Origin: CAIOSQ01 sp044359885
GTDB taxonomy: Bacteria > Pseudomonadota > Alphaproteobacteria > CACIAM-22H2
Length of the DNA stretch: 17,870 nt
Assembly (NCBI GenBank): GCA_044359885.1
Contig: JBIKLI010000046.1
Span: 1-17,870 of the forward strand
Direction: 5' to 3'
Shown: positions 9,234 through 17,070 of the stretch, piece by piece
Layout of the letters: each line of letters begins with the position of its first letter
Position numbering within the stretch: position 1 is the stretch's first letter
Made by a program: the position numbers and the translations under genes
Notes under the pieces: model-generated
Databases searched by the model: none
What the model was told of the DNA's origin: nothing
Seen by the model: the letters and a program-made list of their open reading frames with translations, nothing else

Positions 9234-10216
9234 GGCGCGCCCTCGGCGCATGGATGCCAGCAGGCGACCTCGTGGCCGCCGGCGCCGCTGGGCGTCAGCG
9301 GCGGACGGGCGGCGCAGGCCGCGCCGCGCGCGCCGCAGCGCGGCGCGAAGGCGCAGGCCCGGTCGTCGTCCCGGAACGCGCCGTCCCCGGCGGGAATCGT
9401 CCGGAACGGCCCTTCGCCGCCGCTCCACAGGCTGCGGACGCTGTCGAGAAGGGCGCGCGCGTAAGGGTGCGACGGCGCGTCGTAGATCCGCGCGGTCGGG
9501 CCGATTTCCACGATGCGGCCGGCATACATGACGGCCACGCGGTCGGCGACCTGCGACAGCAGCGCGAGATCGTGGGTGATCCAGATCAGGCCCAGCCCAC
9601 GCTCGCGGCGCAGCGCCAGGACCAGATCGACGATCTCGGCCTGGACCGTCGCATCGAGCGCCGTGGTCGGTTCGTCGGCGATCACGAACGCCGGGTCGCA
9701 GGCAAGCGCCATCGCGATGGTCACGCGCTGCAGCATGCCGCCGGAGAATTCGTGCGGATAGGCGCCCAGCCGCCGCGCGGGGTCGACGATCCCGACCTCC
9801 TCCAGCAGCCGCGTCGCCCGCGTGCGCGCCGCCCGTGTGGACAGACCGAGATGCCAGCGCATGTGGTCGACGAGTTGACGCTCGATCGTCAGGACCGGAT
9901 TGAGCGCCGAGAGCGGATTCTGGAACACCACGCCGATCCGCCGGCCGAGGACGCGTTGGCGCGACGCCGGATTTGCCAGATCCGCCTCGCCCAGCCGCAC
10001 GCCGGCGCTGCGGATTTCGGCGGTGGCCGGATCGAGCAGACCGAGCGCGGCCATGATCAGCGTGCTCTTGCCGCAGCCCGACTCGCCGACGATGCCGAGC
10101 GCCTCGCCCGGCGCCACGCGCAGCGATACCCCGGCGACGGCCTGGACCGTCCGGCTGCCCGCACGATAGGCGACGTGCAGATCCTCGATCGCCAGCGCGT
10201 CGCGTGGGGCGCTCAT
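9230..10216 (-). CDS. ABC transporter ATP-binding protein, DppD/OppD type
   Basis: This 328-aa ATPase is the first of the two nucleotide-binding subunits of the peptide-class importer. It shows Walker A GESGCGKST (44-52), Q-loop VFQNPLSALNP (97-107), signature FSGGMLQR (157-164; the SGGM variant is typical of the DppD side), Walker B FVIADEP (177-183) and switch His215 in ITHD. The C-terminal oligopeptide extension carries HPYARALLDSV and cysteines 288, 294, 301 and 319. The two ATPases differ at the signature motif, consistent with a heterodimer. The ATG at 10216 overlaps the DppC-type permease stop as ATGA, and the gene's own stop overlaps the next start in the same way, indicating strict co-translation. 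Confidence 0.94.
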
Positions 10217-11055
10217 CGCGAGGGATCCAGCCGGTCGCGCAGCGCGTCGGCGGCGACGTTGACGGCCAGGACGAGCAGCGTGATCGCGCAGCCCGGCGCC
10301 AGCGCGAACCACGGCGCCGTGCCCAGGAACTGCCGCGCCTCGTAAAGCATCGACCCGAGCGAGGGCACCGGCACCTGCACCCCCAGCCCGAGGAAGCTGA
10401 GGCTGGCCTCGGTCAGCACGGCGACCGCGAAGAACAGCGCCGCCTGGACCGCGATCGGGCCGGCGACGTTGGGCAGGACATGGCGAAGCATGATCGCGCC
10501 GGCCGAGGCCCCGATGGTGCGTGCGGCGTCGACATACTGGCTGGCCGCCTCGACCATCGTCGAGGCGCGCACGATGCGCGCCATCTGCGGGACGCCGACG
10601 ATGCCCAGAGCCAGCGCCGCGCTGACGGCACCCGGTCCCATGACCGCGCTGATGCCGATCGCCAGCAGCAGCGAGGGGAAGGCGAGCAGGGCATCCAGCG
10701 CGCGCATCGCGATCCCGTCGATGGCCCCGCCGCGATAGCCGCAGACGAGGCCCAGCGGCACGCCGATCATCGCGCTGGTGGCGACGCCGATCAGCGAGAC
10801 CCAGAGCGAGGTGCGGATCGCGTAGACGACGCGCGCGAGGATGTCCCGGCCGAACTGGTCGGTGCCCAGCCAGTGCGACGCCGAGGGCGCGGCGAGGCGC
10901 GGGAACCCCATCTGCGCGTAGCCGGGGATCGGCAGGACCGGCGCCAGCAGCGCCGCCAGCGCCGCGGCTGCGAGGAAGGCGAGCGCCAGCGTCGCGGCCG
11001 CGTCGCGTCGCGGCCCGCGGACTTCCGGCCCGGTCGGGTCAGGGCGCGCGGCCAT
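10213..11055 (-). CDS. ABC transporter permease, DppC/OppC type
   Basis: This 280-aa inner-membrane subunit has an N-terminal transmembrane helix at about 20-42, the OppC_N segment ending in HWLGTDQFGRDIL (61-73), and further helices at about 83-105, 118-140, 143-160, 200-222 and 250-272. The cytoplasmic coupling (EAA-type) loop is visible as YVDAARTIGASAGAIMLRHVLPN (174-196), followed by the family motif LSFLGLG (219-225). The ATG at 11055 was chosen because the transmembrane region begins about 20 residues later; it overlaps the end of the DppB-type gene by 17 bases and has only a weak GGAT-like ribosome site. A 23-residue upstream extension in the same frame lies entirely within the DppB gene and was rejected. 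Confidence 0.93.
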   Translation of the reverse strand: MAARPDPTGPEVRGPRRDAAATLALAFLAAAALAALLAPVLPIPGYAQMGFPRLAAPSASHWLGTDQFGRDILARVVYAIRTSLWVSLIGVATSAMIGVPLGLVCGYRGGAIDGIAMRALDALLAFPSLLLAIGISAVMGPGAVSAALALGIVGVPQMARIVRASTMVEAASQYVDAARTIGASAGAIMLRHVLPNVAGPIAVQAALFFAVAVLTEASLSFLGLGVQVPVPSLGSMLYEARQFLGTAPWFALAPGCAITLLVLAVNVAADALRDRLDPSR

Positions 11056-11992
11056 GCCGGATCCGCGGATCGAGAAGACCGTAGAGGATGTCGACGAGCA
11101 GGCTGGTCGCGAGGAAGCCCGCAACGACGACCAGCATCACGCCCTGGACGACGCTGTAGTCGCGGTTGGCGATCGCGTTGATCAGGAGCGAGCCGAGACC
11201 GGGCCAGGAGAAGACGATCTCGACCAGCGCCGTGCCGCCGACGAGATTGCCGAGGATGAGGCCGGCCACGGTGACCACGGGCACGAGCGCATTGCGCAGG
11301 ATGTAGCCCGTCACCACCCGCCGTCGCGGCAGGCCCTTGGCCATCGCCGTTCGGACATGGTCGGACCGGCTCATCTCGACCACGCCGTTGCGCAGGAACC
11401 GCGCGATGATCGGACCGTTGGCGAGCGCCAGGGTCAGGGCCGGCAGCACCAGGCTGCGCAGCGCCTCGCCGACGCCGTCGGCATAGTCGGCACGGCCCGC
11501 GACCGGGAACAGCCGTGCCTCCAGCCCGAAGACGATGATCAGCAGGATGCCCGTCCAGAATTTCGGCGTCGCGAGGCCGAGCGAGGCGAAGGCCGAGATC
11601 GCGCGGTCGGTCGCCGTTCCGGGGGCGAGCCCGGCCGCGAGCCCCATCGCGAAGCCGAGCGCCAGGCTCGCGGCCATGCCCGCGAGGGCCAGTTCGAGCG
11701 TGGGTCCCATGCGGTCGAGGAGCAGTTCGCCGACCGGCAGCCCGTTGACCAGGGACAGGCCGAGATCGCCGGTCACCGCGGCCCGCAGCCACAGCACGAA
11801 CTGGATCGCGATGCCGCGGTCGAGGCCGAGCGACTCGCGGATCGCGGCGATGGTGGCCGGGCTGGGATCGGGTCCGGCCAGCATCTCCGCCGGATCGCCA
11901 GGCGCCAGCCGCAACCCGGCGAAGATCAGCAGCGAGACGGCGAGCAGGACGGGGATCGCGTCGAGCAGCCGCCTGAGCGCGAACTGTCCCAT
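11039..11992 (-). CDS. ABC transporter permease, DppB/OppB type
   Basis: This 317-aa inner-membrane subunit has its first transmembrane helix at about 10-28, the family motif RLAPGDPAEML (28-38), then a periplasmic segment and helices at about 100-122, 135-157, 180-198, 235-256 and 283-306. The coupling loop is visible as AMAKGLPRRRVVTGYILRNALVPVVT (216-241), and FSWPGLGSLL (261-270) is a typical DppB motif. It pairs with the DppC-type permease to form the channel. The start at 11992 lies 25 bases after the solute-binding protein stop, and no strong ribosome site is seen. Length and topology are normal for the family. Confidence 0.94.
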   Translation of the reverse strand: MGQFALRRLLDAIPVLLAVSLLIFAGLRLAPGDPAEMLAGPDPSPATIAAIRESLGLDRGIAIQFVLWLRAAVTGDLGLSLVNGLPVGELLLDRMGPTLELALAGMAASLALGFAMGLAAGLAPGTATDRAISAFASLGLATPKFWTGILLIIVFGLEARLFPVAGRADYADGVGEALRSLVLPALTLALANGPIIARFLRNGVVEMSRSDHVRTAMAKGLPRRRVVTGYILRNALVPVVTVAGLILGNLVGGTALVEIVFSWPGLGSLLINAIANRDYSVVQGVMLVVVAGFLATSLLVDILYGLLDPRIRHGRAP

Positions 11993-12017
11993 TGTGCCGT
12001 CGCAGGAGCGGGAGCGG

Positions 12018-13508
12018 TCAGCGCGCGCCGGTTATCCGCGACAGGACGGGGAAGCCCGACGCGTCGACGCCGAAACCCTCGATGCCGCGCTTCATCGGGA
12101 TCGACGGGAACTCGTGAACGATCGGCATGACGAAGGCCGCTTCGGCGATGGCGAGCGAGATCTGCCGGTAGATGTCCTTGCGCGCCGCGATATCGGCCGT
12201 CCGGCCGGCCGCGGCCACCAGGGCTTCGTAGGCGGGGGCGGTGTACTTGGCGCGGCCCCCGGGGCCGTAGATGCCGCTGGGCAGGATGAATTGCGGGTCG
12301 TTGCCGCCTTCCGTGTAGACATGCAGCAGCATGTCGAAATCGCTTGCCAGCAGAAGGCTGCGCGCGCGGGCCTGATCGTAGGTCCTGATGTCGAGGGTGA
12401 TGCCGATCTTCGCCAGATCCTCCTTGAGGATCTGCGCCGTCTCGACGCTTCCTGGCGAGTAGGCGTCGACCGCGGTGTTGACGGTCGTCGTGAACGGGGC
12501 GATCCCGGCGCGTTCCATCAGGCGGCGCGCTTGCGCGAGATCGAAGCCGCAGGCGCGCTCGACCTCCGCTGCGTGCGCCCAGTGGCCCGGCGCCCAGGGC
12601 TGGCAGGTCTCGCCGCCGTTCTTGCGATAGACGATCTCGGCGATGCGCCGGCGGTCGATCGCCCGGGAGATCGCCTGCCGGATCTCCAGCTTCTCGAAGG
12701 GCGGACGGGCGGTGTTGATCATCAGGTAGAACGTGCGCGGCGAGGCCTGGGGACGCTCGATCCTGACCCCCGGCCGGTCGCGCAGCTGCGCCTCGGCGAG
12801 CGCGCCGGTGGTCAGCAGCAGATCGACGGCGCCGGTCTGGAGCGCGGCGGCGGCGGCCGACTCGTCGGGGATCGTCCGCACGACGATGCGATTGAGCAGG
12901 GTCTGGTCGTTGCGCCAGTGCTGGGGGAAGCGTTCCATCGTGAACTGGACGCCGGGGCGCCATTCGCGCAGGACATAGGGGCCGCTTCCCGCCGCAGTCC
13001 GGTTCATGGTGTCGATCGTGTCCCGGTTCTGGATGAACACGGCGCCGAGCAGGTCGAAAAGCCCGGGCATGAGATCGCCCAGCGTCAATTCGACGGTCCG
13101 GGTGTCGATCGCCCGCACCTGGCGTATCGACCGCATGCGCGGCAGCAGATTGGCGCCGACCCGCTCGGTCTGATAGCGCTCGATCGTGAACACCACGTCC
13201 TCGGCGGTGATCGCGCGTCCCGTATGGAAGCGCGCCTCGCGCAGACGGAAGGTGACGGTCAGGCCGTCCGGCGAGCGCTGCCAGGATTCGGCGAGCCCGG
13301 CCCGCGGCTCGCCGTCGGGCCCGAGCGTGACCAGCGTGTCGTAGAGCTGATGCAGGAAAACATGGTTGCCGGTGGCGAAGCGCGTCGGGTCGAAGCCGAT
13401 CGGGTCGACGCCTTGCGAAACGACCAGTTCGTTGGCCCGTGCCGCCGGTCCGGTCGCGATGGCGATCGACAAGCCGCAAAGAATGACGAGACCCCGCCAA
13501 TTGCCCAT
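12018..13508 (-). CDS. periplasmic solute-binding protein of a peptide-class ABC importer (SBP family 5)
   Basis: This 496-aa secreted binding protein delivers the ligand to the permease pair. Residues 1-25 look like a Sec signal peptide with cleavage after PAARA; there is no lipobox, so it should be soluble in the periplasm. Family-5 features follow: LVVSQGVDPIGFDPTRF, LAESWQRSPDGLTVTFRLREARFHTGRAITAEDVVFTIERY, and SGPYVLREWRPG. In this class the ligand can be a peptide, a sugar oligomer, nickel or an opine-like compound, so homology does not fix the substrate. The downstream dehydratase argues for a sugar acid or glycoside. The ATG at 13508 has a GGGGGAG ribosome site with 8 bases of spacing. 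It is the first gene of the six-gene operon and is transcribed away from the GntR regulator. Confidence 0.94.
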   Translation of the reverse strand: MGNWRGLVILCGLSIAIATGPAARANELVVSQGVDPIGFDPTRFATGNHVFLHQLYDTLVTLGPDGEPRAGLAESWQRSPDGLTVTFRLREARFHTGRAITAEDVVFTIERYQTERVGANLLPRMRSIRQVRAIDTRTVELTLGDLMPGLFDLLGAVFIQNRDTIDTMNRTAAGSGPYVLREWRPGVQFTMERFPQHWRNDQTLLNRIVVRTIPDESAAAAALQTGAVDLLLTTGALAEAQLRDRPGVRIERPQASPRTFYLMINTARPPFEKLEIRQAISRAIDRRRIAEIVYRKNGGETCQPWAPGHWAHAAEVERACGFDLAQARRLMERAGIAPFTTTVNTAVDAYSPGSVETAQILKEDLAKIGITLDIRTYDQARARSLLLASDFDMLLHVYTEGGNDPQFILPSGIYGPGGRAKYTAPAYEALVAAAGRTADIAARKDIYRQISLAIAEAAFVMPIVHEFPSIPMKRGIEGFGVDASGFPVLSRITGAR

Positions 13509-13653
13509 GTTCGCGTCTCCCCCCTGGATCGAACGTCTCGCCTTTTATCAGATCGCCGGATTTGATCAAAGATGATTCTTGATGACCAAATATCCTGGAA
13601 AAAGATGCCATGTTGACCAATTCATGGATGGATGTGATCATAATCTTATGATC
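13509..13653. promoter_or_regulatory. divergent promoter/operator region between the ABC operon and the GntR gene
   Basis: This is a markedly AT-rich island in a GC-rich segment, lying between two divergent genes. It contains the palindrome TTTGATCAAA (13561-13570) and ends in a 20-bp perfect inverted repeat. On the minus strand, TTGATC within the first palindrome is spaced 16 bases from TAAAAG, which is a possible but weak promoter for the operon. The GntR protein is the natural candidate to bind here. The promoter call is tentative; the regulatory role of the region as a whole is more secure. Confidence 0.55.
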
Positions 13654-13654
13654 A
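13635..13654. promoter_or_regulatory. 20-bp perfect inverted repeat, candidate GntR operator
   Basis: TGATCATAA and TTATGATCA are exact reverse complements separated by TC. The repeat ends on the A of the ATG at 13654. GntR-family dimers bind short AT-rich dyads of about this size. Occupation here would block the regulator's own gene and could act on the divergent operon about 130 bases away. If translation actually starts at 13582, the repeat would be inside the coding region. Confidence 0.5.
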
Positions 13655-14325
13655 TGGACAATCCCTCCGGTGCCGCGACCGGGACGGTCACGGCGCTGAT
13701 CCGCCGCGACATCGTGGCTGGCGCGCTGGAACTGGGCAGCCGGATGAAACTGCACGAACTCGCCGCCCGCTATGGCTGTGGATTGATGCCGGTCCGCGGC
13801 GCGCTGCTGCAATTGCAGGGCGAGGGGCTCGTCGAGGTGACGCCCAATTGCGGGGCGCGGGTGCGGGCGATCGACGCCGAGTTCGTCGCCAATGTCTTCG
13901 ACCTGCGGATCGCGATCGAGGCGCTGCTGGCGCGCCGCGCCGCCGAGCGCATCACGCCGGATCAGATCGCGGCGCTCGAGGCCGCCCAGACGACCTTCGA
14001 GTCGCGGATCGCCGCGGCGGATTCACCGGCCATCCTTCGTGCCAACCGCGAATTTCATGCGATCGTGAATGCTGCCGCCCGCAACCCCGAGGCGACGGTG
14101 GCGATCGAAAGGCAGCGCGACCTGACTGCCGCGCTCTGGTCGCGCTACGGCTACGGCACGTCGCGCGCCGCCGGCGCCGCCGCCGAGCATCGCCAGCTGA
14201 TCGGCGCCTTGCGCATGCGCGACCCGGATCTCGCGGTCGCGATCGCGACCGCCCACGCGGCGCTGGCGCGCAACGAACTGCTCGCGCGGATGGCGGACAT
14301 GCCGGTGGCCCGCGACGCCGGCTGA
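13654..14325 (+). CDS. GntR-family transcriptional regulator, FCD (FadR C-terminal) subfamily
   Basis: This DNA-binding repressor or activator is of the type often controlling sugar-acid catabolism. Counting from the ATG at 13654 it is 223 aa, with an N-terminal winged helix (about 10-72: LIRRDIVAGALELGSRMKLHELAARY, then MPVRGALLQLQGEGLVEV) and a C-terminal all-helical FCD ligand domain. The FCD metal-site pattern is present as Asn131-x3-His135, His179 and His201; the spacing matches the known D-x3-H...H...H arrangement, with Asn in place of Asp. PVRGAL has Gly where most family members have Glu (PVREAL). Its start is uncertain: ATGs at 13648 and 13654, and TTG/ATG at 13579/13582, are in frame and none has a clear ribosome site. 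Codon use becomes typical only after 13654, so the short form is preferred. It is divergent from the ABC operon and probably regulates it. Confidence 0.88.
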   Translation: MDNPSGAATGTVTALIRRDIVAGALELGSRMKLHELAARYGCGLMPVRGALLQLQGEGLVEVTPNCGARVRAIDAEFVANVFDLRIAIEALLARRAAERITPDQIAALEAAQTTFESRIAAADSPAILRANREFHAIVNAAARNPEATVAIERQRDLTAALWSRYGYGTSRAAGAAAEHRQLIGALRMRDPDLAVAIATAHAALARNELLARMADMPVARDAG

Positions 14326-14340
14326 TCGTTCCCGGGCGCC

Positions 14341-15033
14341 TCAGCAGGGAGCGAAGCGCAGCCCCTCGATGCGCGCATCGAGCCGCGAGCGCGTGTCGTC
14401 GACATCGGTGCCGACGACCAGTTCGAGGACCGGGGGGACCGCCCGCCCGCGGAACGCCGCGCGCCAGTCGCGCGCAACCTCGACCTTCTCCTCGAACCAC
14501 CGGCCCTTTTCGGCGTCGGCCGGCCGCAGCACGTAGACCTCGCCGAGCCCGTGCATGTAGGGGCTCGAGAAGGGCCGTGTCTCATGGCCGGTGCCGCCCC
14601 AGACATAGACCAGCATGCTGCGCGGCAGCCGGTGATCGCCGGCCACGACCTGGGCCAGGGCGTGCTTCGTGCGCTGCATGAAGCCCGATTCCGGGGGCCA
14701 GCCGTCGAACCCGATGGTGATCGCGATGGCCCGGTCGTCGCCGCCGCGCCGGTCCAGCGGCGTGGCCGGCGGGCCGGCGTCGACGCGCCAGCGCCAGTAG
14801 AGGCAGTCGTCGGCGCGGTCGACCGCGCGCCACACGAAGCTGCCCTGCCCCTCCCCGGTGAGGCGCAGGCCGCCATCGGGCAGCGCGTCGAACTGCGCCG
14901 CCTCGATCCCCGACCAGGCGCCCTTGGTCCATCCGGCCGCGCGCAGCGCCTCGGAGGTCGGCAGGCGCTCGGCTGGGGCCGCCAGCAGAGGCGCAGCCAG
15001 CAGGACGGCGAGAGCTTTGGCGATGCGTCGCAT
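14341..15033 (-). CDS. DUF3047 domain protein, exported
   Basis: This 230-aa protein belongs to the uncharacterised DUF3047 family. It starts with a signal-peptide-like segment (positively charged MRRIAK, then a hydrophobic stretch ending near AAPA at 18-21), so it is probably periplasmic. Family features seen are FVWRAVDRADDCLYWRWRVD, GGDDRAIAITIGFDG, MLVYVWGG and a C-terminal VVGTDVDDTRSRLDARIEGL. No catalytic mechanism is known for the family and none is inferred. The stop lies 15 bases from the convergent GntR stop. The SbtA-like permease gene lies 51 bases upstream on the same strand, so co-transcription is possible. A TATACT box sits 7 bases before the ATG, and no ribosome site is visible. 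Confidence 0.88.
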   Translation of the reverse strand: MRRIAKALAVLLAAPLLAAPAERLPTSEALRAAGWTKGAWSGIEAAQFDALPDGGLRLTGEGQGSFVWRAVDRADDCLYWRWRVDAGPPATPLDRRGGDDRAIAITIGFDGWPPESGFMQRTKHALAQVVAGDHRLPRSMLVYVWGGTGHETRPFSSPYMHGLGEVYVLRPADAEKGRWFEEKVEVARDWRAAFRGRAVPPVLELVVGTDVDDTRSRLDARIEGLRFAPC

Positions 15034-15039
15034 GTCGCC

Positions 15040-15045
15040 AGTATA
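15040..15045 (-). promoter_or_regulatory. candidate -10 box for a leaderless DUF3047 mRNA
   Basis: TATACT on the minus strand matches the -10 consensus at five of six positions. Its 3' edge is 7 bases from the A of the ATG at 15033, which would put the transcript start on the start codon. No good -35 box is seen at the usual distance, so the call is weak. Confidence 0.3.
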
Positions 15046-15049
15046 GCGC

Positions 15050-15069
15050 CCTCGCCGACAGGCGCGAGG
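15050..15069 (-). terminator. hairpin between the sbtA-like gene and the DUF3047 gene
   Basis: CCTCGC (15050-15055) and GCGAGG (15064-15069) form a 6-bp stem with an 8-base loop, starting 15 bases after the permease stop. No U-run follows. It may weakly separate the two genes or have no function. Confidence 0.25.
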
Positions 15070-15084
15070 CCGGCCGTGCCCGCG

Positions 15085-16056
15085 TCAGCCATAGAGCCAG
15101 GAGCCGGCGGTGTAGAGCAGCGGCAGGTTGACGACCAGGTTGAACGGGAAGGTGATGCCGAGCGAGGCCGTGAGGTAGATGCCCGGGCTCGCCTCAGGCA
15201 GCGCGGCGCGGCAGGCGGCCGGCGCGTCGATGTAGGAGGCGCTGGCGCAGATCGCGGCGAAGACGAAGGCGCCGCCCTGCGACAGCCCGACCAGCCACCC
15301 CGCGAGGAGCCCGGTCAGGCCGAGCAGCACGGGGGCCACCAGCGCGAAGCCGGTCATGAACCGGCCGACCTGGGCGAAGGCGCGGATCTGTCGGGCGGCG
15401 GTCATGCCCATCTCCAGCAGGAACAGCATGAGGAATCCCCGGAACAGCTGCTCGTAGAACGGCGCGATCCGATTCCAGTCCGCGTCGCTGGCGGTGTAGC
15501 CGATGAGCATGCCGCCCGACAGCAGCAGGATCCCGCGGCCGCGCAGCGTGTCGACCAGCAATCCTCCCAGGCGCAGCCCGTCGGTCGCGCGCCGCAGGCC
15601 CCAGCGTCCGACGGCGAGCGCGATCACGACCGCGAATTCCATGAGCGCGACCACGGCGGTCAGGTACCCCTCCGCCGGATTGCCCATGGCGCGCGCGAAG
15701 GCGATCGCGGCAAAGAAGGTCACGCTCGACACCGATCCGTAATGCGCCGCGACCGCCGCCGCGTTGGCGACGTCGAAGCCGCCGAAGCGGCGAAGGATCA
15801 GATAGCACGCGACGGGGATCGCGACCGTCAGCGCGGCCGCGGCGGCGACGAGCGCGGAGATGTCGCCCAGCGAAACGCGGGCCAGTTCGCGCCCGCCGGT
15901 CAGGCCGATCGACAGCAGAAGGTAGATCGACAGCAGCTTCAGCACCGCCTCGGGCAACTCCAGTTCCGAGCGGATGAAGCCCGCGACGGCACCCAGGGCG
16001 AAGGTCAGGACGATCGGGGACAGAAGATTGGCGAAGAGCAGCTCGGGACCGGGCAT
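15085..16056 (-). CDS. SbtA-like sodium-dependent bicarbonate transporter family permease
   Basis: This 323-aa inner-membrane protein belongs to the family of the cyanobacterial Na+/HCO3- symporter SbtA (formerly DUF897). About ten hydrophobic segments are arranged as two similar halves. Family motifs are clear: LPEAVLKLLSIYLLLSIGLTGG (34-55), AAHYGSVSSVTF (103-114), LLEMGMTA (213-220), ASASYIDAPAACR (271-283) and SLGITFPFNLVVNLPLLY (298-315). Bicarbonate is the substrate of characterised members, but proteobacterial homologues may carry other anions. No adjacent gene for the PII-like partner SbtB is seen. The ATG at 16056 has GGAGG 5 bases upstream. The divergent LysR gene starts 100 bases away and is the likely regulator. 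PEP carboxylase, a bicarbonate consumer, is in the same window but 10 kb off. Confidence 0.9.
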   Translation of the reverse strand: MPGPELLFANLLSPIVLTFALGAVAGFIRSELELPEAVLKLLSIYLLLSIGLTGGRELARVSLGDISALVAAAAALTVAIPVACYLILRRFGGFDVANAAAVAAHYGSVSSVTFFAAIAFARAMGNPAEGYLTAVVALMEFAVVIALAVGRWGLRRATDGLRLGGLLVDTLRGRGILLLSGGMLIGYTASDADWNRIAPFYEQLFRGFLMLFLLEMGMTAARQIRAFAQVGRFMTGFALVAPVLLGLTGLLAGWLVGLSQGGAFVFAAICASASYIDAPAACRAALPEASPGIYLTASLGITFPFNLVVNLPLLYTAGSWLYG

Positions 16057-16155
16057 GGCGACCTCCGGGTTTCGTGGATGGCCGCGCAGATAGCGTCGCC
16101 GCATGCATCGAGGAAATTGATTGTTCCAAAGGTATCGTTTGAATAAACAGAACGA
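16057..16155. promoter_or_regulatory. divergent promoter region of the sbtA-like and LysR genes
   Basis: This is a 99-base gap whose right half (16108-16155) is unusually AT-rich. It contains the dyad GTTT-GAAT-AAAC (16137-16148). For LysR, TTGTTC (16121) and TAAACA (16144) are 17 bases apart, but each matches consensus only partly, and the implied transcript would start at or near the ATG. No ribosome site precedes the LysR ATG. LysR proteins usually bind T-N11-A sites in such gaps; none can be singled out with confidence. Confidence 0.45.
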
Positions 16156-17049
16156 ATGAAGCGGCTGAACCTGCGCCATCTGGGCTATTTCCGCGCGGTG
16201 GCGCATGCCGGCAACCTGACGCGCGCCGCGGGCACGCTGGGGATCTCCCAATCGGCGCTGTCGCTGCAGATCCGGTCGCTGGAGGAACGGCTCGGCCATG
16301 CGCTGTTCGAGCGCGTGGGACGATCGTTGCGCCTGACCGAGGCCGGGCGTATCGCGCTCGACCGCGCCGACGCGATCCACGCGACCGGGGAGGATCTGGT
16401 GGCCGCGCTCGACGGTGCCGGTGCCGGACGGTCGCGGCTCAATGTCGGCGCGCTCGCCACGCTGTCGCGGAACTTCCAACTCGCCTTCGTGCGTCCGCTC
16501 CTGTCGCGCCAGGGGCTCGCGCTGTCGCTGCGTGCCGGCGGGGCCGCGGAACTGCTCGCGGCGCTGCGCGCCCTGGATCTCGACGTCGTGCTGCTCGACC
16601 GGCTGCCCGCGGCCGGTCCCGGGCCCGCGCTGGTGGCGAATCGCGTCGCCCGCCAGCGCGTCGAGCTGTTCGCGACCCCCCGCCGGCTGCGGCGCGGCGG
16701 CGGCGATCTCGCCGACCTGCTGCAGCGGCACGACGTGATCGTTCCCGGTCCGGCGAGCGGCATCCGCGCCGAGTTCGCGGCGTTGGCGCAGCGGCTGGGG
16801 ATCGTGCCGCGGATCGCGGCCGAGGTCGACGACATGGCGATGCTGCGTCTGCTCGCCCGTCAGGATGCCGGCCTGGCCGTCCTGCCGCCGATCGTGGTGA
16901 AGGACGAGCTTCGCGCCGGCCAGCTGGTGCGCGCCGCACGGCTGCCGGGCCTGGTCGAGACCTTCTACGCGGTCACCGTCACGCGGCGTTTTCCCAATCC
17001 GCTGCTCGCGCCCCTGCTGCGGGCGCGGACGACCGAACTCGCGCGCTGA
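16156..17049 (+). CDS. LysR-family transcriptional regulator (NhaR-like)
   Basis: This 297-aa regulator has an N-terminal winged helix-turn-helix (about 4-63) with the motif LNLRHLGYFRAVAHAGNLTRAAGTLGISQSALS followed by QIRSLEERLGHALFERVGRSLRLTEAG. This version is close to the NhaR-like group. Residues from about 93 form the periplasmic-binding-protein-like effector domain (LNVGALATLS onward), ending normally. It is divergent from the SbtA-like permease and, by the usual LysR arrangement, probably controls it; an ion- or carbon-status signal is possible but not shown. The ATG at 16156 matches the family start, although no Shine-Dalgarno sequence is visible, which raises the possibility of a leaderless transcript. 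The stop is convergent with the HupE-type gene after 16 bases. Confidence 0.93.
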   Translation: MKRLNLRHLGYFRAVAHAGNLTRAAGTLGISQSALSLQIRSLEERLGHALFERVGRSLRLTEAGRIALDRADAIHATGEDLVAALDGAGAGRSRLNVGALATLSRNFQLAFVRPLLSRQGLALSLRAGGAAELLAALRALDLDVVLLDRLPAAGPGPALVANRVARQRVELFATPRRLRRGGGDLADLLQRHDVIVPGPASGIRAEFAALAQRLGIVPRIAAEVDDMAMLRLLARQDAGLAVLPPIVVKDELRAGQLVRAARLPGLVETFYAVTVTRRFPNPLLAPLLRARTTELAR

Positions 17050-17070
17050 GGCGGTTCGTCGCCGTTCAGC
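17045..17070. terminator. convergent hairpin between the LysR and hupE-like genes
   Basis: GCTGA-GGCG (17045-17053) pairs with CGCC and TCAGC (17060-17070, with GT bulged) around the loop GTTCGT. The stem spans both stop codons. It could serve as a two-way terminator, but no flanking T/A run is present and part of the symmetry comes simply from opposing TGA stops. Confidence 0.35.

Noticed and set aside
13563..13654. Three TGATCA hexamers as a specific operator signature
   Set aside because: TGATCA also occurs inside coding regions of this window (for example near 7261, 10056, 11177, 11536 and 12716), so the hexamer alone is not informative; only the 20-bp dyad is kept.
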